The notes: generated from the sequence alone by a model not told the origin. 64,000 nt of DNA from Azorinus chamasolen (GCA_963576725.1 OY755241.1:29018853-29082852), one strand, 5' to 3'; positions 19,994 to 30,198 are shown, numbered from the stretch's first letter. Numbers and translations: made by a program.

Positions 19994-20594
19994 AAAGTGT
20001 TTTATATGTCGCAAATTCAACCAATATATCACGATCAAATAACACCATTAGCCTGTAAATATATTAATGCGCTTTGTTTATCTAACATTTAGACATACTG
20101 GTATTCGTTGTAAGCAATGACAAATCCGTATGCAAACATTGACATATGTATATTCCAGTTCGGCCCAGTATTTTTATTAGTTTCCATTGTTTGTCACGAC
20201 TTTACCGGTCTCTTATATGCACATGACTTTGTGTCATGTGGAGAATTATTGAGATACTTATAGCATTGTGATCCAGATTCAACCTTATTCATCATACTAT
20301 TCAAACATAACGTTATAACGTGACGTCATTGTTACAGACGGCGTTTTTTGCGTATGGGGCCAAATACTAAGATAAGGTCACTTTTCCTGACATGTGTATT
20401 GAATGTGTATTGAACATGTGAAATAGCTGTCGCATTATTATTCATGACAAATGTAATAGTGAACTTACAACTGGCCCGGTGTTTTGACTTTGTGTAAACC
20501 AGGGTGAAATGATCCAGTTATTTTAAGAAATCTGAGAGAATCGCCATTAAAATAATTTGCGACCGTTAAACACCTCATAAACCGTTGCAAATTT
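19994..20594. other. ~600-bp non-repeat segment splitting one minisatellite
   Basis: No coding signal. Both array edges end in GCCCGnCTATTTGT, so this segment could be an insertion or an original spacer between two array expansions. GTCGCAAATTC near the left edge and TTGCAAATTT near the right are only weakly similar. Confidence 0.5.
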
Positions 20595-20905
20595 GCCCGA
20601 CTATTTGTGATTCTAGTACAATCTGGCCATTCTAGTACAAATTGGCCCCGCTATTTGTGATTCTTGTACAATCTGGCCCGGCTTTTTGTGATTCTAGTAC
20701 AAATAGGCCCAGCTATTTGTGATTCTAGTACAATCTGGCCTGGCTATTTGTGATTCTTGTACAATCTGGCCCGGCTTTTTGTGATTCTAGTACAAACAGG
20801 TCCGGCTAATTGTGATTCTAGTACAAACTGGCCCGGCTATTTGTGATTCTAGTACAAATTGGCCCGGCTATTTGTGATTCTAGTACAATCTGGCTATTTG
20901 TGACC
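20595..20905. repeat. Second block of the 31-bp minisatellite, beside an exon donor
   Basis: About ten units with more variants (AAATTGGCCC, ATCTGGCCC). It ends ~13 bp before the donor of the 20919-21066 C3G exon. Confidence 0.93.
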
Positions 20906-20918
20906 TTAACCAACTAAC

Positions 20919-21066
20919 CTCCATTCCATCGGAGAGTGCAGCGATGAGCTGGTGGGCGTTGTCCTTGTTGAGCATTTTGTTACCATGGACCAGTAAGTCG
21001 TCAGCCCACTTGATGAAGTGAGCCAGGCTCTGACAAACCTTGTTGTGATGTGATATGATGGCTGAG
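20919..21066 (-). CDS. RAPGEF1: C3G (RapGEF1) exon, N-terminal helical region
   Basis: 148 bp between a TTTACAG acceptor and a GTTAGT donor. The first base completes the AG left by the 22781-22953 exon to give Ser, then 49 codons run to phase 0. The peptide includes HHNKVCQSLAHFIKWADDLL and ends ALSDGME. Human C3G has SRVYQSLANLIRWSDQVMLEG and later AVLDGVKEL at the equivalent place, so the QSLAxxIxWxD core is conserved. A 31-bp minisatellite stops about 13 bp past the donor. The ATG upstream of the acceptor in the same open frame is intronic and should not be taken as a start. Confidence 0.92.
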
Positions 21067-21099
21067 CTGTAAACACAAGAAACATGATGTTTTAAAAGA

Positions 21100-21228
21100 A
21101 AAGATCTATTAAATTCCATCAGCAAACAGGGCAGATCCTGATCAGATGGCTCCTACAGGAGCCATCTGATCTGGGTCTATTCATTTTGCAAAGGCATAGA
21201 AAAGTGCTAGTATGAAGGAAAGGGTTAG
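21100..21228. mobile_element. Family A MITE, half
   Basis: CAGCAAACAGGGCAGATCCT, apex GCTCCTACAGGAGC, right end AAGGAAAGGGTTA. Begins about 40 bp upstream of a C3G acceptor. Confidence 0.78.
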
Positions 21229-21332
21229 ATGAAACTATTGGACTAGAAAGTAGTTAAGACCCTGATCAAACTTCCCTTCAGAAGCAGTTTAATGTGGGTA
21301 TGCACTATTTGCCTAAGTTTGTTGTTCCAAAT

Positions 21333-21540
21333 AAAGTAAAACCTCTCTATAACGACCACTAAATTGTGTTAATCAAATGGTATTCTGGGCAGGTGGTTGC
21401 TTAAAAGCAAGGTGAAAGTAAAACAGAATGCTCCTATGGGAGCGTTCTGTTTTACTTTCACCTTGCTTTAAGCATCCACCTGCCTTTAACACAGAATACT
21501 TGAGGTAATTTAGTGGTCGTTATAGAGAGGTTTTACTGTA
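21333..21540. mobile_element. Family C MITE, complete
   Basis: AGTAAAACCTCTCTATAACG to TATAGAGAGGTTTTACTGTA. Arms GCAAGGTGAAAGTAAAACAG and complement; apex GCTCCTATGGGAGC. Confidence 0.9.
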
Positions 21541-21654
21541 TTTAGAATAATTACGATAACTAGGATCGGTCCATAAGCACTTTGGTCTGAGCTATATGTC
21601 TTTTGGTTATAAATAAGCAATGAATGTGATCAATATATAAGTGTATCTGAGAGT

Positions 21655-22088
21655 ACAGTAGAACCTGTCTTAACCCATTCCCAGATAGGCTATTTTTTGG
21701 TTCCAACCACTTTGAATAAATCTACCGAAAAGGAGCATTAACCAGAGAAAAGAATTTTTTTTGAATTTTGTAGTTTGAAACCATTGTGATAAATAGAGCA
21801 TTTGCTCCTATAGGAGCAAATGCTCTATTTATCACAATAGTTTCACAAAGTGACTTCTACAGAGTCGTCAAAAGTCGTCAATATGAGGGAATGGGTTAAG
21901 CAGCCATCCAAAAGAGGTCTAATTATGGATCTGTATGGCAGGTGGTTGCTTAATACAGGTCAAAAGAAATGCAAAAAGCTCCTATAAGAGCTTTCTATGT
22001 TACTTTTACCCTACATTAAACAGCCACCTGCATTTTAAGTCTCCAATGTTCAATTAGTGAATGACTGCTTAAGACAGGTTCTATTATA
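21655..22088. mobile_element. Family C MITE split by a family B insertion
   Basis: Left 18 bp ACAGTAGAACCTGTCTTA, then family B, then GCAGCCATCCAAAAGAGGTC to AGACAGGTTCTATTATA. The uninterrupted copy at 22532 has a single TTAA at this point. Confidence 0.88.
21670..21899. mobile_element. Family B MITE inserted in family C
   Basis: TTAACCCATTCCCAGATAGG to AATATGAGGGAATGGGTTAA, perfect stem with apex GCTCCTATAGGAGC. Flanking TTAA is the target duplication. Confidence 0.92.
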
Positions 22089-22113
22089 TGTGACAGGTTG
22101 AATAGTCAAGGTG

Positions 22114-22310
22114 ACCCTATGGAGCAAATGCTCTATTTATCAAATGCTCTATTTATCACAAATGGTTTCAAAAAGTGACATTTACAGAGGCATCAAAAAG
22201 TGTCAATATGAGGGAATGGGTTAAGTAAATCATATAATTATGCATCTCAAAGAGACCATTTAAAAGAGTGGTCACAATATAGGGTTTGGTGGGAAAATGA
22301 GGAGAAGTAA
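22114..22310. mobile_element. Truncated family B then half a family D element
   Basis: 22114-22224 keeps one arm and the GAGGGAATGGGTTAA end of B, with a repeated AAATGCTCTATTTATCA. 22244-22310 keeps one D arm (AGAGTGGTCACAATATAGGG). Confidence 0.75.
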
Positions 22311-22531
22311 GTATTTCATTATTTATGTCTCTTGAGATGTCTTACCAGGTGTTTCATTTTTTGTTCATATATAATGTAAACAGTTTATTTACAACAATAT
22401 TCTGACACAAAGTCTCCCCTCTCCATAAGTTTGTCAACTGGGTCTACTGTGTTTGCAAAGGGCTGCAAAGGGGCCTTAAACAATTATCTAAAATCTGCTC
22501 TACTAGAATTACGATGTAGAGGGGTTTTACT

Positions 22532-22720
22532 GTACAGTAGAACTTGTCTTAAGTAGCTATAAAAAAGGGTCTCATTATGGGCCTGTAAGGCAGGAGGTAG
22601 CTTAATGCAGGTCAAAAGGCAAAAAGCTCCTATAGGAGCTCCCTGCATTACTTTTGCCCTGCATTAAGCAATCACCTGTTTTTTAAGACTCCTATGTTCA
22701 ATAAATGGCCACTTAAGAAT
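22532..22720. mobile_element. Family C MITE (uninterrupted TTAA site)
   Basis: ACAGTAGAACTTGTCTTAAG start, arms GCTTAATGCAGGTCAAAAGG and complement, apex GCTCCTATAGGAGC, right part ATGGCCACTTAAGA truncated. Serves as the empty site for the nested insertions at 21670 and 29797. Confidence 0.85.
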
Positions 22721-22780
22721 TTGAGATTCCCTGGTCCAATTTTTAGGGCATTTGCAGTATTCTATGCAAGCCATACACAC

Positions 22781-22953
22781 CTGTCCTGGTTCATGAAGAA
22801 ATTGTTGAGGATTGTGAAAACGTCATTGACAGTGTCTAGTATAACAGTGGCCGTACTGGGGACAATCTGTAACTTCTCTCCGTCCACCACGGCCTTGATG
22901 TAGCGCAGTGACCGGTACACATTGCTCACCTCCGTCTGTAACTTCTCGAGGTC
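22781..22953 (-). CDS. RAPGEF1: C3G (RapGEF1) exon, N-terminal helical region
   Basis: This is the most 5' exon I can place with confidence. On the minus strand it is bounded by a CAG acceptor just above 22953 and a GTGTGT donor below 22781. It is 173 bp, enters in phase 0 and leaves with two bases of a codon (AG). It encodes 57 residues starting DLEKLQTEVSNVYRSLRYIK and ending NNFFMNQD. From my knowledge of human C3G it matches the stretch around EKEVVSALRYFKTIVD, the helical N-terminal region upstream of the Crk-binding part. C3G activates Rap1 downstream of Crk adaptors at adhesion and receptor complexes. An upstream exon ending in phase 0 must exist further right. A 45-bp minisatellite begins about 27 bp beyond the acceptor. 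Confidence 0.88.
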
Positions 22954-22979
22954 CTGGAATTACAGACCGAAAATGTATG

Positions 22980-23430
22980 AGGATACAATCGTCAATGATG
23001 ACACTGTGACAATGATGACTGGTAACTGATACTATAACAATGACGATAATCTAACAATGATGACTGGTAACTGATACTATAACAATGACGATAATTTAAC
23101 ATGATGACTGGTAACTGATACTATAACAATGATGATAATTTAATAATGATGACTGGTAACTGATACTATAACAATGATGATAATCTAACAATGATGACTG
23201 GTAACTGATACTATAACAATGACGATAATTTAACATGATGACTGGTAACTGATACTATAACAATGATGATAATTTAACAATGATGACTGGTAACTGATAC
23301 TATAACAATGATGATAATTTAACAATGATGACTGGTAACTGATACAATTATATTTGTACATTGATGATAATTTAACAATGATGACTGGTAACTGATGCTA
23401 TAACAATGATGGTAATTTAACAATGACTAC
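22980..23430. repeat. Minisatellite, ~45-bp unit, about 10 copies, beside an exon
   Basis: Unit ATGATGACTGGTAACTGATA plus CTATAACAATGATGATAATTTAAC in parts. It lies ~27 bp upstream of the acceptor of the 22781-22953 exon on the minus strand. Confidence 0.92.
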
Positions 23431-23440
23431 AAAGGTATAT

Positions 23441-23681
23441 TTAACTCTTTCCCTCATACAAACATATTTTCACACATCTGCAAACAGAGTAGACCCAGAT
23501 CAGATGGCTCCTATCTGATCAGGCTCTGCTCTGTTTGCTAATAGAATTTGATAGATCTGATTCTTTAGTTTCTAAAATAGCTACAATGCTCCACCTTTCA
23601 TATTTCATTATAACTATTTTGTCTATGAATATTCAGTAGGTATTGACATTTGGAATAAACATAGAACAGGGAAAGGGTTAA
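23441..23681. mobile_element. Family A MITE (A1)
   Basis: Reverse orientation, TTAACTCTTTCCCTCATACA to GAACAGGGAAAGGGTTAA; one half of the apex is deleted. Confidence 0.88.
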
Positions 23682-23775
23682 TATGTATAGCCATTATTTC
23701 ATACATAAACATCCATAATGTAAATTAATGATGTAAAGTGTTAAGAGAATCAACCTAAGACGTTTCATTAGCCTT

Positions 23776-23937
23776 TTAATAATTCCATTATTACACTTTT
23801 CTACACCTCTACAAACAAAGTAGACCCTGATTAGATGGCTCCTGTAGGAGCAATCTGACCAGGGTCTGCTCTGTTTGCTAATAATACTGATATGATTCTA
23901 CCCTTTCTGCCTCAGTTAAATATTCCTGTGGTCTTAA
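23776..23937. mobile_element. Family A MITE cut at a TTAA by family F
   Basis: ACACTTTTCTACACCTCTAC, apex GCTCCTGTAGGAGC, then TTCCTGTGGTCTTAA where family F begins. Confidence 0.7.
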
Positions 23938-24179
23938 CCCTTCGCTTGCTGAATTTTAAAAAACATTTCTCGTTCTTTACCCATGCCCTGTTGTATAATT
24001 ACATATATCTTCACTATGTACAAGTATTTCGCTGTGCAATTACTGCTGTGGAGTGCACTGGTTGCACAATCAACTTGTAAATAGTGCAGACCCTGATGAG
24101 ACAGCTCCTGCAGGAGCTGTCTCATCTGGGTCTTCACTATTTACAGATATATTGACGTGAATAGCAAGCGAAGGGTTAA
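23934..24179. mobile_element. Family F hairpin MITE
   Basis: 246 bp, TTAACCCTTCGCTTGCTGAA to TAGCAAGCGAAGGGTTAA. Apex GCTCCTGCAGGAGC with arms GTGCAGACCCTGATGAGACA / TGTCTCATCTGGGTCTTCAC. Few differences from 5588-5837. Confidence 0.93.
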
Positions 24180-24544
24180 CATACATCATAATACACATTG
24201 TAGTACTCATGGAATATCTCATTCAGAAGAACAACGATGTTGCACTGTCTTCCAGAATTAATTGTTTCCTGCATTTTATGACGTAAATAAATGTATTCTG
24301 CAGACTGGATTCAAAAATAGCAGAGTTTTACCTAAAATATTTCCTCGCTGCACTTTATGCCTGCACAAGTAATTGTCTTGCTGTAAACGCCTCTAGGGCT
24401 TAAAATAGACAGAACTGATAGCTTGTCTGGAATTACTCTTAGAGTGTAAGAAATACCTTAACTACCAATGTATTTAGACCCAATATCCACTCTTTAAAGC
24501 TGAATAAATCACTATGGCAATGTGATATGATAATGTTAATTACA
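24180..24544. other. Intergenic or intronic sequence, nothing recognised
   Basis: No open frame of interest, no repeat termini seen. A fragment of the AATACTT-type hairpin element follows at 24545-24650. Confidence 0.5.
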
Positions 24545-24689
24545 CAGACATAGCTATAAATAGTGTGGGCCCTGATCAAATTGCTCCCTCAAGAGTAGTC
24601 TGATCTTGATCTGCACAATTTGCCTCACTCAGTCTGTCTAAATACTTCAGGTAGTATTAAAGGTAGCTACAGATGTGAAACACTGCACT

Positions 24690-25100
24690 ACAGTAACCCT
24701 GCACTCCATGAATATTCATGTAAGAAATAATGACATCATGAATATTAATTAGATCTACAGTAAAACCTCTCTACAATGGCCACCAAATTATGTTAATTAG
24801 TTGACAATTAGGGCAGGTGGCTGCTTATAGGAGCGTTCTGTTTTACTTTCACCTTGCTTTAAGCAACTACCTGCCTTTAACACATAATACTTGATGTAAT
24901 GTAGTGTCTGTTATAGAGAGGTTTTACTGAACTGTTATAATGAGCAAAGGAAATTATGGCCATGGCAGAAACTGTAGAATCGTATATCTATTTATCATAA
25001 TCATATCATAAGAAAACTTAGCAGACCTTGATCAGATGGCTCCTACAGGAAAAATGTGTACATGTATTTTATAATTTAACTATTTATGGAGTAAAAGGAT
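24690..25100. mobile_element. Family A MITE interrupted by a family C MITE
   Basis: A2 sequence CTCCATGAATATTCATGTAA to GAATATTAATTAGATC, then family C at 24756-24931, then TTATAATGAGCAAAGGAAAT through GCAGACCTTGATCAGATGGC to TATGGAGTAAAAGGATTA. Confidence 0.83.
24756..24931. mobile_element. Family C MITE nested in family A
   Basis: TACAGTAAAACCTCTCTACA to TTATAGAGAGGTTTTACTGA. One hairpin arm is deleted; GAGCGTTCTGTTTTACTTTC remains. Confidence 0.85.
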
Positions 25101-25289
25101 TATACCCTCATCCTATTGCAGATAATTATGTCTGCTTGAGCTCCTGTCTGTTATAATTTTTACTTACTTTTGATTCATTAAAGGCTTTTGGAAACTATCG
25201 AACAAATGTCAAATTTTCAGAAAACTTTTGAACGAATGTCAAACAGCTTAGATGTTGATGAGAAATAGACAAAAAATACACAGTTGTTT

Positions 25290-25468
25290 AAACCTTTAAC
25301 TGATAAACATCTCTGCAACCAGAGTAGCAATGAATCCTGTAGGAGCCATCATGATTAAGGTCTGCTCTGTTTGCCATGATATATTGAAGTATAGATCTGA
25401 TTCATCAGTTTCTGCCATGGCCAAGCATTCCAGTATTCATATGCTATTATAAAAAAATAATCTATTAA
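25290..25468. mobile_element. Family A MITE, decayed
   Basis: CTTTAACTGATAAACATCTC start, TCCTGTAGGAGCCATCATGA, CTGCCATGGCCAAGCATTCC; ends at the TTAA used by the next element. Confidence 0.72.
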
Positions 25469-25677
25469 CCCTTACAGCGCGAGAAACGAGTCACTAGTGT
25501 CCTTTGCAAACAGTGTAGACCCAGATGAGAGGGCTCCTAGAGGAGCCCTCTCATCAGGGTCTGCACTGTTTGCCATGTTACACATTTCTTTAGAAAAATC
25601 ACTAAATATTCACCATAAGCTTGACCCGTTTGAATTTTGGAATAGTTCATATGAAAATTCAGCGTTGTAAGGGTTAA
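25465..25677. mobile_element. Family G hairpin MITE, near-intact
   Basis: 213 bp, TTAACCCTTACAGCGCGAGA to TCAGCGTTGTAAGGGTTAA. Stem CAAACAGTGTAGACCCAGAT / ATCAGGGTCTGCACTGTTTG with apex GCTCCTAGAGGAGC. Confidence 0.92.
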
Positions 25678-25774
25678 TACTAAATGTGAATCTCATCTTG
25701 AGGACAGGTGTAGATTTCTATCAAGTACATCAGAAATAAATTTGTATTACTTAACCCTTGGAATGCCAAGTTGT

Positions 25775-26264
25775 TTAACGCTTTTACTCACAGAAACATC
25801 TTTTCACGCATCTGCAAACAGAGTAGACCCACATCAGAAAGCTCCTATAGGAGTTGTCTGATCAGGGCCTCTGCTCTGTTTGCCAATGGAACTTGTTAGT
25901 TCTGCTTCTTTCCTTCCTGAAATAGCCACAATGTTCTACCTTCTATATTTCATTATAACTATTCTGTCCATGAATATTTAGCAGGTTTTGCAATTTGAAA
26001 TAAACACAGAATAGGGAAAGGGTTAACCCTTTACCTGTTCAATATTCATGTACCAAATAATGATATCTTGAATATTGATTAGCTGAAATTTTATAACATG
26101 AAATGTTTTGCTTTGACAAAAGCTGGAGAATTATATCTGTATCACATCGATCATAGCCAAAAAGGGCAGATCCTGATCAGACAGCTCCTACAGGAGCCAT
26201 CTGATCAAGGTCTATTCTGTTTGCAAATGTGCAAAAAGCCATTTATATGAAGGAAAGGGATAAT
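25775..26264. mobile_element. Two family A MITEs sharing a TTAA
   Basis: 25775-26026 (reverse A1, ending AATAGGGAAAGGGTTAA) and 26023-26264 (TTAACCCTTTACCTGTTCAA to TGAAGGAAAGGGATAA). Both have hairpins with GCTCCTATAGGAGT and GCTCCTACAGGAGC tips. Confidence 0.87.
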
Positions 26265-26287
26265 GGAATGATCTAAACCGAAATTGT

Positions 26288-26462
26288 AGTAGAGAAGAAT
26301 TTAGATACTTTAGGCAGAAGGCTGCTTAATTAATGAAGGGTGAAAGTCATGCAGAAAGCTCCTTTCTGAATGATTTTCAGTTTTTCACTCTGATTAAGCT
26401 GCCACCTGTCTCCAAGACGAAATTTATACTAAATTAAATGTCCAGTTTAGACAGGTTTTACT
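26288..26462. mobile_element. Family C MITE, variant subfamily
   Basis: GTAGAGAAGAATTTAGATAC, arms GTGAAAGTCATGCAGAAAGC, end AGACAGGTTTTACTGTA. Same subfamily as 43803-44033. Confidence 0.78.
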
Positions 26463-26629
26463 GTATGTCAGTATTGTTGCTTTTCAAAGTGTAATGATGA
26501 CTGGTTCCACTCAATAATAACTCCCATATTACTTTTACTGGGCCCAGTACATGCATGTTTACAAGTCATGATTATGAGCTATAAGTGTTGAGTTGTAAAA
26601 CACTTTCAACTGCTAGTAACTTTCAAAAT

Positions 26630-26829
26630 TTAACCCTTAACCTGCCGAATAATTAAAACTGACTCCTCCCTTATTGAATATTAATTGAACAAAACATTGT
26701 ATCAACACTTATCATTAAAAATTGATTTTGTATGACAAAACTACAGACCCTGATGAGGGCTCTCCTAGGAACCAGTATGATTTGAGTCTACACTGTTTGC
26801 CAAGGCTTTGTACACTTGATTCCACCAGT
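26630..26829. mobile_element. Degenerate TTAA hairpin element
   Basis: TTAACCCTTAACCTGCCGAA start; ACAGACCCTGATGAGGGCTC and GAGTCTACACTGTTTGCC arms. Related piece at 28396-28505 (ACAAAACATTGTATCAA shared). Confidence 0.62.
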
Positions 26830-27031
26830 TTAACCCATTCCTCCATAGTATATTTTTAGACCTAACCTCTTTGAAAACATCTACCGAAACGGAGCATTAA
26901 CTAGTTTTGAAACCATTGTGATAAATAGAGCATTTGCTCCTATAGGAGCAAATGCTCTATTTATCACAATGGTTTCATGAAGTGATTTTTGCAGAGGCGT
27001 AGAAAGGCATATTTATGGAGGAAAGGGTTAA
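26830..27031. mobile_element. Family B MITE
   Basis: TTAACCCATTCCTCCATAGT to TATGGAGGAAAGGGTTAA, internal deletion left of the stem, perfect hairpin. Confidence 0.9.
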
Positions 27032-27610
27032 TAAACCCTTTAAATGTAGGAAACAACAGTGCTGGTATTTGGCCAAGATCAGAAGGTTCCTTCAGAAGCA
27101 CCCGATCAGAATCTGCACTGTTTTGTCAATCAAAATCCTCTCCAAAGCTACACCCTTCTATATTAATACCCTCTATAGATTAAGCAATGATGAACAATTC
27201 TACCTCGAACATTTAGAAATTCAAAGGCATAAGCTTTGAAAACAATAAGAGTTTCGTTATAAAACACTCCAATATGCTATTAGTTTCAAAGTTTAATGAT
27301 CTTTTAACTGTGTACAAGTTCTTTATCATAAAACTGTGAGATATTTTGCACTTAAGGAGTGATAATACTTCTACCCTTTCTGTGCTGGTTCAATGTGCAG
27401 GGGGTCATCATCGTCAAGGAAATCATTTGAAAACAGTGTAGACCCAAATCAGAAGGCTCCTTCATAAGCCTTCTGACCATGATCTGCACTGTTTGTCATT
27501 CAAAATCCTCTCGAAAAAGTTACAAGGCCTTCCATACTAAATAGACCCTATAGTTGAACATTGTTGGCTCATTCCACTTTAGAAATACAGTATTCAAAGG
27601 GTTAAATATA
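27032..27610. mobile_element. Two degenerate CATTCAAAATCCTCT-type hairpin elements
   Basis: 27060-27180 and 27425-27605 each have arms around AAGGnTCCTTCAnAAGC and the tail TCAAAATCCTCT. The second ends in TTCAAAGGGTTAA. Confidence 0.6.
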
Positions 27611-27865
27611 TACTGAATGACTTTGAATGGAATACTCAATAGAAAAGACCCTGTCCAGTGGGCTCTTTCAGGATCTGGATCTACACAGTGTTCACATATG
27701 CCAATTTATTCCATTCCCACATAAATACATTTCAAGATTGACTTTGGCATATTGCACTCAAAACTATCACTCCCACAGGCAAGCAAGAATAAGTACAAAG
27801 TACTTTCATACTGTACAATTTAACAGCAATTAAAACTGGCTACTCTCTCTCTTCTTGAATATAAA

Positions 27866-28077
27866 TTAACTCTTCCAACCCTGAATAATCAGTGTGGAAT
27901 AACCTATCAGAGTTTAACTATAGAATCAACTCAGTATGAAAGGTTCAACATTGCTGGAGGATATTGAATGACAAACAGTGCAGACACTCCTAGAGGAGCC
28001 CTCTGAATTAGGTCTACTATATATGCTACTTGCGAATGACAGTACTGTGCATACATGTCCCGGACTAAAAGGATTAA
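27866..28077. mobile_element. Family H MITE, hairpin damaged
   Basis: TTAACTCTTCCAACCCTGAA to CCGGACTAAAAGGATTAA, with TATAGAATCAACTCAGTATG as in 18199-18410. Shares its right TTAA with family B. Confidence 0.83.
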
Positions 28078-28395
28078 CCCATTCCCTCATAGGCTGTTTT
28101 TAGATCCAACCACTTTGAATAAATCTACCGAAAAGGAGCATTAACTAGAGAAAAGGAACATTTTAGAATTTTGTACTTTGAAACCATTGTGATAAATAGA
28201 GCATTTGCCCCTATAGGAGCAAATGCTCTATTTATCACAATGGTTTCCAGAAGTGGTTATTACAGAGGCATAGAAAGGCGTATTTATGGAGGAAAGAGGC
28301 ATAGAAAGGCGTATTTATGGAGGAAAGAGGCGTAGAAAGGCATATTTATGGAGGAAAGAGGCGTAGAAAGGCGTATTTATGGAGGAAAGGGTTAA
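28074..28395. mobile_element. Family B MITE with expanded right end
   Basis: Normal left half and stem; then GAGGCATAGAAAGGCGTATT plus TATGGAGGAAA repeats four times (28266-28390) before GGGTTAA. Other B copies have this segment once. Confidence 0.92.
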
Positions 28396-28870
28396 ACAAA
28401 ACATTGTATCAAAATTAATAATTGAAAAAAAAAGATTTTTTATTCCAAAACAGTGCAGACACTGAGGAACGCACTAATCTGGGTGTACACTGTTTGCAGA
28501 ACCTTTAAACCTTTCATACCGAGTGGACTCTATAGTTAAAACACTAACTATTCCATTCTGAAAATTGATCATTTAAAAAAGGTAAAACACTGTTTGATCT
28601 CCAAAGGTCCCCTGATCTGGTTCAACGCTGTTTGCAAATAGCAGACTGAGTCAAATTGTCCCCTGAGTCCATAACATCAAACAAAACAGCATGAATTGTT
28701 CATGAATAACTCATTGAGCCATGGATGACTCACAATCACTTCTCCATTGACAACCCCCACTGTCATAGTGCCATCAATTAAATGTAATTAAGTTCCATTA
28801 ACTCCTAACCCTTTGAAGTGAGGAATCACACAAATTGGCTTTGCAAACAGTGAAGACCCAGATCAGAGAG

Positions 28871-29094
28871 CTCTAACCCTTTCTCTCATATTGACGACTC
28901 TGTAAAAGTCACTTTGTGAAACCATCATGATAAATAGAGCATTTGCTCCTATAGGAGCAAATGCTCTATTTATCACAATGGTTTCAAATTACAAAATTCT
29001 AAAATTTTCCTTTTTCCTGGTGAATGCTCCTTTTCGGTAGATTAATTAAAAGAGGTAACTGTATCTAAAAATAGCCTATGAGGTAATGGGCTAA
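28871..29094. mobile_element. Family B MITE
   Basis: TAACCCTTTCTCTCATATTG to GAGGTAATGGGCTAA with a perfect stem; inserted in a degenerate CAAACAGTG element whose right part resumes with GTGTGCACTGTCTG, consistent with a TAA/CTAA target. Confidence 0.86.
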
Positions 29095-29169
29095 AGTGTG
29101 CACTGTCTGTAATTCAAAATCTCCTCTACCAAATGTATGCCTTTCATACTGAATGGGCTCTATTGTTAA

Positions 29170-29620
29170 CCTTTGACTAAATATAAGTAGGCTTTCCTTC
29201 ACCTTTACAAACAGAGCTGACACAGATTGGGGCTGTCTGATCACGGTCTGCTGTGTTTGCTTAGCAATACAGGTTATAAGTCTACAGCTTCAACTATAGC
29301 CAAAATTTCCAATGTCCATGTGCCATTACAAAAATTAATCTAGTTAACCCATTCCCATTTAGGCTATTTTAGACCCAACCTCTTTGAAAATATCTACTGA
29401 AAAGGAGCATTTACTAGAGAAAAGGTTAAGTTTAGATTTGAGTATTCTTGAAACCATTGTGATAAATAGAGCATTTGCTCCTATGGAGCAAATGCTCTAT
29501 TTATCACAATGGTTTCAAAAATTGACTTTTACAGAGGCGTCAAAAGGCGTCAATATACGGGAATGGGTTAATATTCATGATGTCATTATTTCTGACATAA
29601 CTATTCATGGATTTGTTTTG
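29170..29620. mobile_element. Family A MITE interrupted by family B
   Basis: Reverse A: TTACAAACAGAGCTGACACA through CCATGTGCCATTACAAAAAT up to CTAGTTAA; resumes after B with TTAATATTCATGATGTCATT. Intact A copies have a single TTAA in this ATTAATATTCATGATG stretch. Confidence 0.82.
29344..29571. mobile_element. Family B MITE nested in family A
   Basis: TTAACCCATTCCCATTTAGG to ATACGGGAATGGGTTAA with perfect stem, apex GCTCCTATGGAGC. Confidence 0.92.
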
Positions 29621-29780
29621 ATTAATGTTTGTTTCTGCTCACTTATACTATGTACTAATTGGACACACCAGAGAGTGGGGAGAGGATACAGAGACCCTCC
29701 ATAGAAATGACAGCTTCAAACGGAACTTGTCCTGCTGTATGGTGTTATCTCCCTTAGGTCAGTGGCAAAATAGATTTATT

Positions 29781-30198
29781 AACAGTAGATCCAGTATTAA
29801 CCCTTTCCTCCATAAATACGCCTTTCTACGCCTCTGTAATAACCACTCCTTGAAACCATTGTGATAAATAGAGAATTTGCTCCTATAGGAGCAAATGCTC
29901 TATTTATCACAATGGTTTCAAACTGAAAATTTCTAAAATTTTACTTTTCTCTAGTAAATGCTCCTTTTGGGTAGATTTATTCAAAGAGGTTGGGTCTAAA
30001 AATAGCATATGGAGGAATGGGTTAAGCAGCATTCAAAAAGAGATATAATTATGGGTCTGTAAGATGGGTGGTAGCTTAATGCAGGTCAAAAGTACTGAAG
30101 AAAGCTTCTATAGCTTCCTGCATTACTTTTACCCTGCATTAAGCAATCACCTTTTTTTAATGACTTGTATGTTCAATAAATGAATAGGTTCTACTGTA
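29781..30198. mobile_element. Family C MITE split by family B at the same TTAA as 21655-22088
   Basis: Left ACAGTAGATCCAGTATTAA, right GCAGCATTCAAAAAGAGATA to AGGTTCTACTGTA. Insertion point matches that at 21670 to the base, but family B lies in the other orientation. Confidence 0.86.
29797..30025. mobile_element. Family B MITE nested in family C
   Basis: TTAACCCTTTCCTCCATAAA to TATGGAGGAATGGGTTAA, stem nearly perfect. Confidence 0.92.

Noticed and set aside
29384..29864. Open frames over 29384-29864
   Set aside because: They translate family B hairpins and flanks; not a protein gene.
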